From Oscillospiraceae bacterium (GTDB lineage: Bacteria > Bacillota > Clostridia > Oscillospirales > Oscillospiraceae): a stretch of 48,833 bases of DNA. Positions 14,964 through 23,380 of the stretch are shown one piece after another; position 1 is the stretch's first letter, and each line of letters begins with the position of its first letter. The notes beneath the pieces were generated by a model. That model made no database searches, was not told where the DNA came from, and was given only the letters and a program-made list of their open reading frames with translations. The DNA lies in contig SVKK01000014.1 in the NCBI GenBank assembly GCA_015068425.1, forward strand, positions 1 to 48,833, written 5' to 3'. The position numbers and the translations under genes were made by a program.

Positions 14964-15685
14964 TATTCCACTATGTATCTCTCCCCAAATCTATAAGGGG
15001 TTCCAAATTCTCCCGAGGCAACGAAGTCCAGACAGGCTTTGTTATCCGTTATAACAAGTCCCGCAACGCGGCGCACACCGTATTTCAAAAGCTCAAAGCT
15101 CATAGGTGCGCTGGGTCCCGTTATTATAACATCCGCATCCTTGGCAAGCTCCAAAAGTCTGGGTATAGTCTTGTTGATAAATGCGCTGCCCGTTATGAGC
15201 ACAAGATCGGACTCGGGCACAAAATATTCGCAGGCGCTGTCCGGATAAGTGCCGTCCACAAGATTGCGTTCCAGCACCACAAGTCTCTCCGCGTTTTTAA
15301 AAAGCTCCGGAGGATAGCGCAGCGCGCCTATCATACACATTTTTCTGCCATCTATAGGCAGCTCATAGGTGCAAAAGCGCGTATCGCCCTGCTCGGTTTT
15401 ATAGCGGCTCATACGCTCGGTAGAATTATAAAAGGCATTGATGGCCGCCATTCCTATTCCCGCTTCGATGAAGTTCCAGCTTTTCACCTTTTCCGCAGCC
15501 CGTCTAAGACTCATCCCCACCGGCTCTTCCCCGCTTTGGGGCAGAGTTTCCACGGGAGTTGTCATGGCAAGGCCTATGCTGCCCTCGGACGAGAGCACAG
15601 CCGTCCAGGTTTTCCCGCAGACAACTTCCTCCACAAATATATTTTCGGGAATAGCCTCTATCAGCTTATCATAAAGCTCCCACAC
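14963..15685 (-). CDS. DUF4213/DUF364 (Rossmann-like, putative metal-chelating) protein
   Basis: 240 residues. The first ~75 match DUF4213 (VEEVVCGKTWTAVLSSEGSIGLAMT), and the rest match DUF364: GIGMAAINAFYNS, MIGALRYPPELFKNAERLVVLE and the diagnostic DLVLITGSAFINKTIPRLLELAKDADVIITGPSAPMSFELLKYGV. This family is described as a Rossmann-like fold with proposed heavy-metal chelation, and it often sits beside molybdenum or tungsten genes; that is family knowledge from memory. The start is a GTG, three bases after the XdhC stop, with a GGGGGG-type ribosome site inside the end of xdhC. It is the last gene of the left arm. A role in delivering or sensing metal for the aldehyde oxidoreductase is an inference from context. 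Confidence 0.8.
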   Translation of the reverse strand: MWELYDKLIEAIPENIFVEEVVCGKTWTAVLSSEGSIGLAMTTPVETLPQSGEEPVGMSLRRAAEKVKSWNFIEAGIGMAAINAFYNSTERMSRYKTEQGDTRFCTYELPIDGRKMCMIGALRYPPELFKNAERLVVLERNLVDGTYPDSACEYFVPESDLVLITGSAFINKTIPRLLELAKDADVIITGPSAPMSFELLKYGVRRVAGLVITDNKACLDFVASGEFGTPYRFGERYIVE

Positions 15686-15688
15686 TTT

Positions 15689-16723
15689 TTATACCCCCCA
15701 GGATGTTGCCGCTCTTCCCGCGCGCACCATAATCAGCTGAGCGGTGATGCTCACAGCAATCTCGGCGGGAGTTTCCCCTCCGATGTCCAGACCTATGGGC
15801 GCGGTGATTCGCTCAAAGTCCTTATCTGTATATCCGAAGGCACGAAGGCGGTCAAACACCGCTTTTTTCTTTGCGGGGCTGCCTATAACGCCAATATATC
15901 TGGCGGGAGTTGCCAGAATCTGGCGCTGGATCTCGAAATCATCCTTATGACCTCTTGTCATTATGCATACATAGTCATCTTCGCTTATCTCATCGGTAAG
16001 GCTGCCCAGATTTGCAGTATCCACAATTTTCGTCTCCTCCACTCCGTGGAAAAGCTCGGTGCGGGCAAAATCGGGTCTATCCTCCAGCACTACGCAGCGA
16101 AAGCCCACTCTTGCAAGGGCGGGCACAAGCTCCTGCGCCACATGACCGCCGCCGAAGATGAACACCTTTCCCTGTTTGAGAAGCTCCTCGGTGTAATATG
16201 TGCCGTCCTTGGCCTGCTTCTGGGTGGGGCGGGCGGGGAGATCTTCGAGAATTTCCTCGGGAATTGTGTCTCCGAAAAGTCCGGAAGTTTTGCCGTAAAC
16301 AGCCATTTTTCCGCCGCTTGCCTCGTCAAGGCCGCAGATGAGCCAGCACTGCTCGCCCCGGGCATACAGCTCCTCTATTTTCTCCGTGACCCTGTAAACA
16401 GTTTTATCCTCAGAAGATATATAGCGGAAATACACATCCACGGCTCCGCCGCATATCATACCCAAATTGGCAACATCTCCGCTTTGCAGGCGAAAACTTT
16501 CCACAAAGGAGCATTTGTTTTTCAGCACCTCTGCCGCCATTTGCTGGCTTCGGTATTCCACGGCACCGCCGCCGATTGTGCCCGCAAGTCTGCCTTCGGC
16601 AGTTATGAGCATCCTCGCTCCGCTGCCTCTGGGAGTTGAGCCGCTGCTGGCAACGGTAGTTACAAGAACGCTGTCGGCTCCCTCGTTCATGGCATTATTG
16701 AGTTTTCTGAAAAGTTCTCTCAT
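15689..16723 (-). CDS. xdhC: XdhC/CoxI family molybdenum-cofactor chaperone
   Basis: 344 residues. The N-terminal XdhC_CoxI domain shows VASSGSTPRGSGARML...AGTIGGGAVEYRSQ and the C-terminal Rossmann domain FIFGGGHVAQELVPALARVGF...DRPDFA, TRGHKDDFEIQRQIL and IGVIGSPAKKKAVFDRL. XdhC proteins bind the molybdenum cofactor, hold it for sulfuration and insert it into xanthine-dehydrogenase-family enzymes. This fits the Mop-type aldehyde oxidoreductase of the right arm. The start at 16723 is supported by AAGGAG about 9 bases upstream and by a one-base TGATG overlap with the phosphatase stop; an earlier in-frame start would run far into that gene. Confidence 0.9.
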   Translation of the reverse strand: MRELFRKLNNAMNEGADSVLVTTVASSGSTPRGSGARMLITAEGRLAGTIGGGAVEYRSQQMAAEVLKNKCSFVESFRLQSGDVANLGMICGGAVDVYFRYISSEDKTVYRVTEKIEELYARGEQCWLICGLDEASGGKMAVYGKTSGLFGDTIPEEILEDLPARPTQKQAKDGTYYTEELLKQGKVFIFGGGHVAQELVPALARVGFRCVVLEDRPDFARTELFHGVEETKIVDTANLGSLTDEISEDDYVCIMTRGHKDDFEIQRQILATPARYIGVIGSPAKKKAVFDRLRAFGYTDKDFERITAPIGLDIGGETPAEIAVSITAQLIMVRAGRAATSWGV

Positions 16724-17343
16724 CAGATGCTCTCCTTGGAAAAATACTCCGCCGCGTCCAAACCGATATGGGTAGGCTTCAGGCTCTCTCCGTCCCACTC
16801 AATGATATTGAGAGAAACATAAGCCTGGGGCATACTGCGGCTGCGGGACATGGGAATATCCAGCAGCACACTTATCATGGCACGGTTTATGCCCGAATGG
16901 GCAACGATTATTATATCATCTTCCGCATCGTCCAGTATGCCGCTTATGGCAACAAGACCTCTCTCGGCGCAGTCCTGAAGACCTTCACCGCCGGGAGGAA
17001 GAAGCTCATAGCCCTCGCCCCGAGAGGCATACTCCTTGGGCCAGCGCTCTTTTATCTCGTCAAAGCTGAGTCCGTCCCAAACTCCGCAGTCCTGCTCCTC
17101 GATACCGGGAAGCTCCAAAACATCCCATCTGCCCTTGGAGATTGCCTCCGCCGTTTGCTTGGCGCGGAGCATAAAGCTGGAATAAACGCAGAATTTTTTA
17201 TCGTCGGGGAAAAATTTCGCCAGTGCCTCAGCCTGCTCAATTCCATATCTGGAAAGTGGCGCATCGGTGCGGCAGCCAAGACATACATGCTGCTTTCCTC
17301 CAAAATCAGGTTCGGCGTGTCTGAAAAGATAGATTTTTCTCAT
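16723..17343 (-). CDS. histidine phosphatase (phosphoglycerate mutase-like) family protein
   Basis: 206 residues. The phosphohistidine motif is FRHAEPD (RHA in place of the usual RHG, an accepted variant) at residues 7-13. It is followed by TDAPLSRYGIEQAEALAKFF, SSFMLRAKQTAEAI, the acid catalyst region EEQDCGVWDGLSFDEI and the second histidine in VAHSGINRAMI. Family members remove phosphate from sugars, nucleotides or cobalamin precursors (CobC). It overlaps the nucleotidyltransferase gene upstream by ATGA and the xdhC gene by one base, so all three are made together. In this setting it may act on a nucleotide or pterin phosphate linked to the cofactor made by the neighbouring nucleotidyltransferase; the substrate is not readable. 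Confidence 0.85.
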   Translation of the reverse strand: MRKIYLFRHAEPDFGGKQHVCLGCRTDAPLSRYGIEQAEALAKFFPDDKKFCVYSSFMLRAKQTAEAISKGRWDVLELPGIEEQDCGVWDGLSFDEIKERWPKEYASRGEGYELLPPGGEGLQDCAERGLVAISGILDDAEDDIIIVAHSGINRAMISVLLDIPMSRSRSMPQAYVSLNIIEWDGESLKPTHIGLDAAEYFSKESI

Positions 17344-17945
17344 AATAATTCACCAAGCTTTTTTAATAATTCATAGTCCTCGGGTCTATCCGCGTCAATG
17401 CAGACTCCCGCATCATCACATTCAATTTCCTTAACTTCAAGGCCAAGCTTTTCAATCGCCCCCCGAAGTCCGCCTTCCCCGCTGTGGGAAAGCACTGCGC
17501 TTATGCACTCTGCGTCCAGAACAATTGGGTGGCCGCTCTTTCCCTCATACATGGGTCGAACCACATCCGCATTTTCCGCGATAAGAGCTCTCAGGGTCTC
17601 CGCTTTCACCGCGGGCACATCCACAGGACTTATTATAACTCTTGAGCACTTGCCTTCCAGTTCTTTGAGCCCTATGCAGAGAGAGTCGAACATCTGATTT
17701 TTTGCATAATCCGGGTTATGGACAAAACTGCAGCCTTTAAGTGCGCTATGAGCTTTTATTTCATCTGCTCTGTGACCCGTCACTATAAGCACTTTTTCCG
17801 CTCCCGCAAAGCGCATATTTTCAACGCAGCGGGAGATTATCGTGCCATTTTCGAAGGGCAGAAGAGGCTTGAAGGCCCCCATTCGGCTCGAAAGTCCTGC
17901 GGCACTTATAAGTCCTGCCAAAGGCAGGGGCTTTTCAGCATTCAT
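17340..17945 (-). CDS. MocA/MobA-like nucleotidyltransferase (DVU_1551-like)
   Basis: 201 residues of the NTP_transf_3 fold. The nucleotide loop is ISAAGLSSRMGAFKPLLPF at residues 13-31, and later motifs are VTGHRADEI, NPDYAKNQMFDSLCIGL, the metal-binding ISPVDVPAV and GKSGHPIVLD. This order is that of MocA (CTP:molybdopterin cytidylyltransferase) and its relatives, which attach a nucleotide to molybdopterin. Xanthine-dehydrogenase-type enzymes use molybdopterin cytosine dinucleotide, so it probably serves the aldehyde oxidoreductase of this cluster. It overlaps the methyltransferase by 11 bases and the phosphatase by 4. I recall this group as the DVU_1551 family; specificity for CTP against GTP or a sugar acceptor cannot be settled by eye. 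Confidence 0.82.
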   Translation of the reverse strand: MNAEKPLPLAGLISAAGLSSRMGAFKPLLPFENGTIISRCVENMRFAGAEKVLIVTGHRADEIKAHSALKGCSFVHNPDYAKNQMFDSLCIGLKELEGKCSRVIISPVDVPAVKAETLRALIAENADVVRPMYEGKSGHPIVLDAECISAVLSHSGEGGLRGAIEKLGLEVKEIECDDAGVCIDADRPEDYELLKKLGELL

Positions 17946-18579
17946 ACTGTTTCTCTTCCTTTTTGAAAATCCAAAGACCGTAGCGCGCCTTTATCCTGCG
18001 CAATAGCAGGGCGGTCTCCATCCCTATGCACTGGCAGAAGCTGCCGTCAAGCAGCATCTGCGCCGCCATTGCCGCAAGGTCTTCGCTGCGATCGGAAAAC
18101 TTCAAAATCTGAAAACCCGCGCTTTGTGCCAAAAGATCGATTTTCTCCCGGGAGTATATCTTACGAATCGTATTACCATCGGGGGCAGAGATGAAATCCT
18201 CTCCGCCAAGGAAAGCAAAGAGCTCTCCCAAAATGAGAATTCCCTCATTTTTCAGCACTCTTGCCATCTCCTCCAATGCCTTCTCCCCATTGTCGAAAAG
18301 GGAAAGACTGCATTCGCACAGGGCAATTCCAAAGCTTTTATTTTCAAAGGGCAGTTTTTCAGCCGAGGCAAGAAAAACATTTTCTGTGCCCTTTGCCAAG
18401 CTCAGCATATCCTCATCTATATCCACGCCGAACACTTCCGTTTCAGGAAATGCATCCTTGAGAGCCTTCATACGCTCTCCTCTCCCGCAGCCCACATCAA
18501 GCAGGCTCTTCACTTTTGGCATAAGCGCGTCTATCTCTGCGCATATGAGCTCATCGCTGCAGGGGCTAAGGCGCTGCAT
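17935..18579 (-). CDS. class I SAM-dependent methyltransferase (TrsM/DVU_1556-like)
   Basis: 214 residues. Motif I is LLDVGCGRGERM near residue 29, acidic loop FGVDIDEDML, motif III LASAEKLPFENKSFGIALCECSLSLF and a post-motif LKNEGILILGELFAFLG. The C-terminal half has an MAAQMLLDGSFCQC stretch with two cysteines. Homologs sit beside the radical SAM protein in the Desulfovibrio cluster (DVU_1556, named TrsM in my memory); the methyl acceptor is unknown. I favour ATG 18579, which follows GGAG, over a TTG at 18597 that lies 3 bases after the radical SAM stop with a GGTGAG before it. Either way it is coupled to its neighbours and overlaps the nucleotidyltransferase start. Confidence 0.82.
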   Translation of the reverse strand: MQRLSPCSDELICAEIDALMPKVKSLLDVGCGRGERMKALKDAFPETEVFGVDIDEDMLSLAKGTENVFLASAEKLPFENKSFGIALCECSLSLFDNGEKALEEMARVLKNEGILILGELFAFLGGEDFISAPDGNTIRKIYSREKIDLLAQSAGFQILKFSDRSEDLAAMAAQMLLDGSFCQCIGMETALLLRRIKARYGLWIFKKEEKQYEC

Positions 18580-18599
18580 TTTTTCTCCGTAGGACAATT

Positions 18600-19865
18600 T
18601 TACTCACCAATTCCCGTCAGATAAGCGGCGCAGAAGGGTTTAAGCTTTCCCTCACTGTAAACATGGAGGGAGCATCTTCTGAGCCGTTCAATATCAATAT
18701 TCATAGCATCCTGAAAGGCCATAGCCGTCACGGTGAAGCCGTGGCTTTTCACCCGCTCCACGAAGGCGTCCATATCGTTGAGGTCGTCTCCGCGGTGGCT
18801 TTGTTCCTTTTCGGTATCTCTTGCCCATCTTGAGCCTATATACTCTCTGTTTTGAGAGGCGCTGCTCATTTTCTGAGCATTTCTTCGAAACGTCAAGGGC
18901 ATCAAGGCGCCGTTTTTCATTACAACAAAGCTTGCGTGAGCTCCGCAGGAGGGATGATCGCAGCGGGATGGAGCAATGTTTTCCTCCTTTATCCCCGCCT
19001 GAACACCCAGCGCATATATAAGCTCATCGAGAGTATAGCGCTCTCCGTCATCGGGACTTTCCGGATATCTTCCGAAATAGCTGACGGGTTGGAAATGAAC
19101 TCCCCGCACCACCGGGGAAAGAGCCGCGCCAAAACGGATAATATCCCCCACCTGATGCTCATTCACGCCTTTCACAAGTGTGGGTACAAGAGTCACACCA
19201 AGACCGTATTTTCCGCAAAGCTCAATGGCTTTTTTCTTGGTTTCCAGAAGTGCTTTCCCTCTAAGCTTTTCGTATATATCATCGCTTACGCCGTCAAATT
19301 GCAAAAACACGAAGGAAAGGCCTGCCTCAGCAAGGCTTTTCACATATTCCTCATCTCCGGCAAGGCGAAGCCCATTGCTGTTGAGCTGAACATAGTCCAC
19401 TCCCTTTCCGCGGATATAGCGGATAAGCTCGGGAAGATCAGAGCGCAGGCTGGGTTCTCCCCCCGAAAGCTGAATGAGAGGTTTCCCCGCGCCAAGGATG
19501 GTGTCCACCGCCGTTTTAAGCTCCTCCAGGGAGGGCTCCGCCATTCCGCCCGCCGCGAAGCAGAAGCTGCAATTAAGGTTGCATCGGCGTGTAACTTCCA
19601 GCAGCACGCAGCAGCTTCCCTGAATATGCTCAGCGCATATTCCGCAGTTTTTCGGGCATAAAATTCCCTCGTTCTCTTTAAGCTCCGCCGCGCCGGTCCG
19701 CCAAAGCTCAAAATCCGAAAGGCCTCTCCATACCGTTACGGAAAACTCACCGTGGTTCGGGCAGCTTTTTTTCAGTTTTATATTTTCTTCCTCGGCCACA
19801 AGCACCGCCTCCACTCCCCGGAGACATTGCGGGCAAAGGGAACGTGTTTTTCTAATAATTTTCAT
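18600..19865 (-). CDS. radical SAM protein, TrsS/MJ0619-Tes-like
   Basis: 421 residues. The N-terminus has CPQC (C11, C14) and SCPNHGEF (C35), then CPKNCGIC (C70, C74, C77); the radical SAM site CNLNCSFC is C95-C99-C102. The middle carries LSGGEPSLRSDLPELI, LNSNGLRL and FQPVSYFGR. A further RCDHPSCGAH (C302, C306) and two C-terminal cysteines (C398, C412) may hold auxiliary clusters. The CPxC...CPxHG head and CxHPxCG tail recall the MJ0619 pterin methylase and tetraether lipid synthase branch of radical SAM enzymes. Homologs called TrsS are sometimes selenoproteins in my memory; here all such positions are cysteine and no in-frame TGA is present. It is the first gene of the left arm. The ATG has no clear ribosome site and the predicted leader is only ~25 nt. 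Confidence 0.82.
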   Translation of the reverse strand: MKIIRKTRSLCPQCLRGVEAVLVAEEENIKLKKSCPNHGEFSVTVWRGLSDFELWRTGAAELKENEGILCPKNCGICAEHIQGSCCVLLEVTRRCNLNCSFCFAAGGMAEPSLEELKTAVDTILGAGKPLIQLSGGEPSLRSDLPELIRYIRGKGVDYVQLNSNGLRLAGDEEYVKSLAEAGLSFVFLQFDGVSDDIYEKLRGKALLETKKKAIELCGKYGLGVTLVPTLVKGVNEHQVGDIIRFGAALSPVVRGVHFQPVSYFGRYPESPDDGERYTLDELIYALGVQAGIKEENIAPSRCDHPSCGAHASFVVMKNGALMPLTFRRNAQKMSSASQNREYIGSRWARDTEKEQSHRGDDLNDMDAFVERVKSHGFTVTAMAFQDAMNIDIERLRRCSLHVYSEGKLKPFCAAYLTGIGE

Positions 19866-19894
19866 AAAATCAAACCAACAAATTTAATAGCTAA

Positions 19895-19922
19895 ATTATA
19901 TCACACAGCCACCTTTTGTCAA
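19895..19922 (-). promoter_or_regulatory. left-arm promoter of the divergent cluster
   Basis: On the minus strand: TTGACA (19922-19917), 16-bp spacer, TATAAT (19900-19895), both perfect consensus hexamers. Transcription should start ~23 nt before the radical SAM ATG, leaving almost no leader and no visible Shine-Dalgarno. Confidence 0.88.
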
Positions 19923-19967
19923 CGAAGGCAGGCGGGTCCAATTCAATCATTATAAATCAAAAGTTTG

Positions 19968-20013
19968 TTGAGTTTTAATAAAACATATGCTACAATAACG
20001 CTGTATGTTGTAG
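19968..20013 (+). promoter_or_regulatory. right-arm promoter with overlapping inverted repeat
   Basis: TTGAGT (19968-19973), 17-bp spacer, TACAAT (19991-19996). CTACAA (19990-19995) and TTGTAG (20008-20013) form an inverted repeat that covers the -10 and the start site, a typical place for a repressor. The operator role is inferred. Confidence 0.7.
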
Positions 20014-20034
20014 AATTAACAAGGAGGCATTTAT

Positions 20035-20478
20035 ATGAAAGCAATAAAGCCCACTAAGGCTGAAGTTGGCGCCATGTTTGAATCCGGTCTTAACTGCAGT
20101 CAGTGCGTTCTCGGTCAGTTTGCAGATGAGCTTGGCTACGACATTGAGGAGCTCCATCGCATAGCCCATTCCTTTGGCGGCGGTATGTTCCGGGGCGACA
20201 CCTGCGGCACCGTTGTTGGCGCGCTGCTTGCTATCGGCATGGCATACGGCGGCAGCTGCGACGAACAGTGCGATGAGGCCGTTCACGAAAAGGTTCACGC
20301 ATTTATAGACGCTTTCACCAAGCGCTTCGGCAGCATCTACTGCCGCGAGCTTCTGGGCTACGACTTCTCCGTTCCCGGTGAAAGGGACAAGGCCTTTGCG
20401 GCAGGCGCGACCATAGAGCGCTGTCCCGATTTTGTCCGCGGCGCACTTGAAATTCTCGAAGAAATAACAGAAAACTAA
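20035..20478 (+). CDS. C_GCAxxG_C_C family redox protein (DVU_1555-like)
   Basis: 147 residues. Cysteines are placed as in the C_GCAxxG_C_C family: NCSQCVL (C21, C24), FRGDTCGTVVGALLAIG (C57, the GCxxxxG-type core), C75/C79, SIYCRELLG (C103) and ERCPDFV (C130). The family is thought to bind an Fe-S cluster or act in redox relay; its biochemistry is not settled. AAGGAGG lies 7 bases before the ATG. It is first in the right arm, 26 bp before the aldehyde oxidoreductase gene, and its Desulfovibrio homolog lies in the same gene group by memory. No signal peptide or membrane segment is visible, so it is probably cytosolic and may carry electrons for the molybdenum enzyme. Confidence 0.85.
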   Translation: MKAIKPTKAEVGAMFESGLNCSQCVLGQFADELGYDIEELHRIAHSFGGGMFRGDTCGTVVGALLAIGMAYGGSCDEQCDEAVHEKVHAFIDAFTKRFGSIYCRELLGYDFSVPGERDKAFAAGATIERCPDFVRGALEILEEITEN

Positions 20479-20504
20479 GATACATCTATCAGGAGGAAAA
20501 CAAC

Positions 20505-23348
20505 ATGGCAGAAATGAGACTTACCCGTGTTAAGCTCATCATCAACGGCGTTGAAAGACCCGTTCTTTGCGATCTCCAGAAGGATACCCTCGCAACCGCT
20601 ATCCGCCGTCTCGGCCTCACCGGCACCAAAGTCGGCTGCGGCATCGGTGCCTGCGGCGCCTGCTCCGTTATTCTCAACGGTGAGGTTGTGCGTTCCTGCA
20701 CCAAGAAGATGAAGAACATCCCCGAGCACAGCGAAATCATCACCATTGAAGGTATCGGCACTCCCCAGCACCTCCACCCCCTGCAGCAGGCCTGGATAAC
20801 CTACGGCGCAGCCCAGTGCGGTTTCTGCACCCCCGGCTTCATCGTTTCCGCATCCGCTCTGCTGGAAAAGAACAATGCCCCCACCCGTGAGGAAGTAAGA
20901 CAGTGGTTCCAGAAGCACCACAATGTCTGCCGCTGCACCGGCTACAAGCCCCTCGTTGATGCTGTTATGGCAGCAGCTGAGGTTATCCGCGGCGAGAAAA
21001 CCATGGAAGACATCACCTATAAAGATCAGGGCGAAGATATCTACGGCTCTAACCGTCCCCGTCCCACCGCTTTGGGCAAGGTCACCGGTCTCACCGACTA
21101 CGGCGACGATATCAAGCTGAAGATGCCCGAAGGCGTTGCCCATCTGGCAGTTGTTATCCCCGATGTTGCCCACGCCATCGTCAAGAAGGTGGACTTCTCC
21201 GAGGCTGAGGCTATGCCCGGCGTTTACAAGGTTCTCACCGGCGCCGATGTTCAGGGAAGCAACAACCTTGAAATTCCTGTAGTTATCCCCCGCAAGAAGG
21301 GCGCAGGTATTACTCCCTGCCCCGTCATCGTTGCTGAAGGCGACAAGATCCGCCACAAGGGCGATGTTGTTGCCGTTGTTGCCGCTGACACCGAAGAGCA
21401 TGCACGCGCAGCCGCAAAGGCCGTTAAGTATGATCTGGAGGTTCTCCCCGCATACATGACTCTTCCCGAGGCAGTTATGCCCGATGCAATCCAGCTTTAT
21501 GACGATCAGCCCAATGAGTTTATGTTCCAGCCCGTTTACAAGGGCGAAGATGCCAGCGAGATAATCGATAACAGCGACATCGTTGTTGAAGGCAGCTTTT
21601 ATTCTCAGCACGAACCCCATCTCCCCATCGAGCCCGACGTTGTTCAGGGTTACTACGATGAGGAAGGCAACATGACCCTCCAGTGCAAGTGCCAGGCCAT
21701 CGGCGAATGCCGAGACGCTCTTGCTCCCGCCTGCGGCGTTGAGTTCGATAAACTCCGCATCATTATGAACCCCGCCGGCGGCGCATTCGGCTATCCCGTT
21801 AACGCCACCACCTTCGGCGTTGTTATCACCGCTGTTCAGGCTCTGGGCATCCCCTGCACCATGACCCTCAGCTATGAAGAGTTCATGTTTATGACCGGCA
21901 AGCGTTCCGCCACCTATGTCAACGCCCGCATGGCCTGCTCTCCCGACGGCAAAATCACCGCCGCAGAGTATGACCTTGGTCTCGACCACGGCGCATACGC
22001 CATGACCGCCAGCAAGATATTCAACAACATGGTATCCGTCGGCTTCCACGGCTACAATGTTCCCAATGTAAAAGCTCTCGCCCGCGGCGTTGCCACTAAC
22101 CACGCATTCTGCTGCCCCTACCGCGGCTTCGGCGCACCTCAGGTTTACACCACCACCGAGGCTCTCATTGATATGGCAGCCGAAAAGCTGGGCATGGATC
22201 CCTGGGAGTTCCGCTATATCAACGCAGCCCGTCCCGGCGACACCACCATGAACAGCCGCCCCTACAAGGAGTATGTCTATGTGGATATGCTCGAAAAGAT
22301 CAAGCCCATCTACGATGAATACAAGGCAGAAGCCGAAAAGGGTAAGGCCGAAGGCCGCCATACCGGTGTTGGTATCAGCCTCGGCGGCTTCCTCTGCACC
22401 ATCGGTATGTTCGATAGCTGCGACGTTGCAATCGAACTCAATCCCGACAACACCTTCACCTTCTACAACACTTGGGAGGATCTTGGTCAGGGCGGCGATA
22501 TCGGCTCCCTTACCCACGCTGTCAAGGCTCTTGAGCCTATGGGTGTGAAACCCGAGCAGATCCGCCTCGTTATGAACGACAGCCTTATCTGCCCCGACTC
22601 CGGCGTTGCAGCAGCAAGCCGCAGCCACTATATGGTGGGCAACGCTACCATCGACGGCTGCAACAAGCTGATGGATGCAATGCGCAAGGAAGACGGCAGT
22701 TGGAGAAGCTATGACGAAATGGTTGCAGAAGGCCGTCCCACCAAGTATATGGGTCACTATGACCAGATGAACCTCGGCATACCTCCCGGACTTGATCCCA
22801 ACTCTGGCGAAGGTGACAAGGACGCCGCCTTCATGTATGCCGTCAACGTTGCTCTTGTTGATGTTGATGTCAAGACCGGCAAGACCACTGTTAAGCGCTA
22901 CTACACCCTCGCCGACGTTGGTACCATCGGTAACAAGCTCGCCGTTGACGGTCAGGCCTTCGGCGGACTGAGCCACTCCATCGGCTTCGCCCTCAGCGAG
23001 GACTTCTTCGACATCAAGAAGGACAAGAATATGGCCATCTGCGGTATCCCCACCATCCTGGATATTCCCGATGACCTGCAGGTCGACTATATCGAAACTC
23101 CCAGACCCAACGGTCCTTACGGCTCCTCCGGTGCTTCCGAGTGCTTCCAGAGCTCCGGCCACATGGCAGTTATCAACGCTATCAACAATGCCTGCGGTGT
23201 CCGCATCTACGACCTGCCCGCACGTCCCGCAAAGGTCAAGGCAGCATGGGCTGCAAAGCAGGCCGGTCAGGACCTCAAGCCCGCCAAGTACTACCTTGGC
23301 AAGGACTTTGAGGATATGCTTGAAGACATCCGCAACGAACCCATCTAA
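20505..23348 (+). CDS. molybdopterin-dependent aldehyde oxidoreductase, Mop type (xanthine dehydrogenase family)
   Basis: 947 residues, close to the ~907 of Desulfovibrio Mop. Residues 1-~80 hold a plant-type [2Fe-2S] domain (C45, C50, C53, C65), ~90-160 the second helical [2Fe-2S] domain (CGFC at 105/108, CRC at 142/144), and ~180-935 the molybdenum domains. No FAD domain is present, so electrons must leave by a separate partner. The RPNGPYGSSGASE strip near the C-terminus gives the catalytic Glu at ~879, and PYRGFGAPQ is the cofactor-binding loop. Mop-type enzymes oxidise aldehydes with water to carboxylates, using Mo with cytosine-dinucleotide pterin; reduction of acids is also conceivable in this setting. 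AGGAGG before the ATG is strong. All cofactor and cluster residues are in place, so it should be active. Confidence 0.92.
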   Translation: MAEMRLTRVKLIINGVERPVLCDLQKDTLATAIRRLGLTGTKVGCGIGACGACSVILNGEVVRSCTKKMKNIPEHSEIITIEGIGTPQHLHPLQQAWITYGAAQCGFCTPGFIVSASALLEKNNAPTREEVRQWFQKHHNVCRCTGYKPLVDAVMAAAEVIRGEKTMEDITYKDQGEDIYGSNRPRPTALGKVTGLTDYGDDIKLKMPEGVAHLAVVIPDVAHAIVKKVDFSEAEAMPGVYKVLTGADVQGSNNLEIPVVIPRKKGAGITPCPVIVAEGDKIRHKGDVVAVVAADTEEHARAAAKAVKYDLEVLPAYMTLPEAVMPDAIQLYDDQPNEFMFQPVYKGEDASEIIDNSDIVVEGSFYSQHEPHLPIEPDVVQGYYDEEGNMTLQCKCQAIGECRDALAPACGVEFDKLRIIMNPAGGAFGYPVNATTFGVVITAVQALGIPCTMTLSYEEFMFMTGKRSATYVNARMACSPDGKITAAEYDLGLDHGAYAMTASKIFNNMVSVGFHGYNVPNVKALARGVATNHAFCCPYRGFGAPQVYTTTEALIDMAAEKLGMDPWEFRYINAARPGDTTMNSRPYKEYVYVDMLEKIKPIYDEYKAEAEKGKAEGRHTGVGISLGGFLCTIGMFDSCDVAIELNPDNTFTFYNTWEDLGQGGDIGSLTHAVKALEPMGVKPEQIRLVMNDSLICPDSGVAAASRSHYMVGNATIDGCNKLMDAMRKEDGSWRSYDEMVAEGRPTKYMGHYDQMNLGIPPGLDPNSGEGDKDAAFMYAVNVALVDVDVKTGKTTVKRYYTLADVGTIGNKLAVDGQAFGGLSHSIGFALSEDFFDIKKDKNMAICGIPTILDIPDDLQVDYIETPRPNGPYGSSGASECFQSSGHMAVINAINNACGVRIYDLPARPAKVKAAWAAKQAGQDLKPAKYYLGKDFEDMLEDIRNEPI

Positions 23349-23380
23349 ATCTTAAAAACTTCCATATGAGGTGATTATAA

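Noticed and set aside
18600-19865. Radical SAM protein as a selenoprotein
   Set aside because: Homologs may contain selenocysteine, but here the frame has no internal TGA and the key positions are cysteine; no SECIS-like element was evident.
14963-19865. Xanthine dehydrogenase/purine degradation locus
   Set aside because: XdhC is present but the oxidoreductase is the fused, FAD-less Mop type, and no purine genes (hydantoinase, uracil/xanthine permease, FAD subunit) are nearby.
20475-23162. 895-residue open frame antisense to the aldehyde oxidoreductase gene
   Set aside because: It is the mirror of a codon-biased gene (C/G at third positions rarely yields stops on the other strand). The sense protein has every expected cofactor residue; the antisense one has none of any family.
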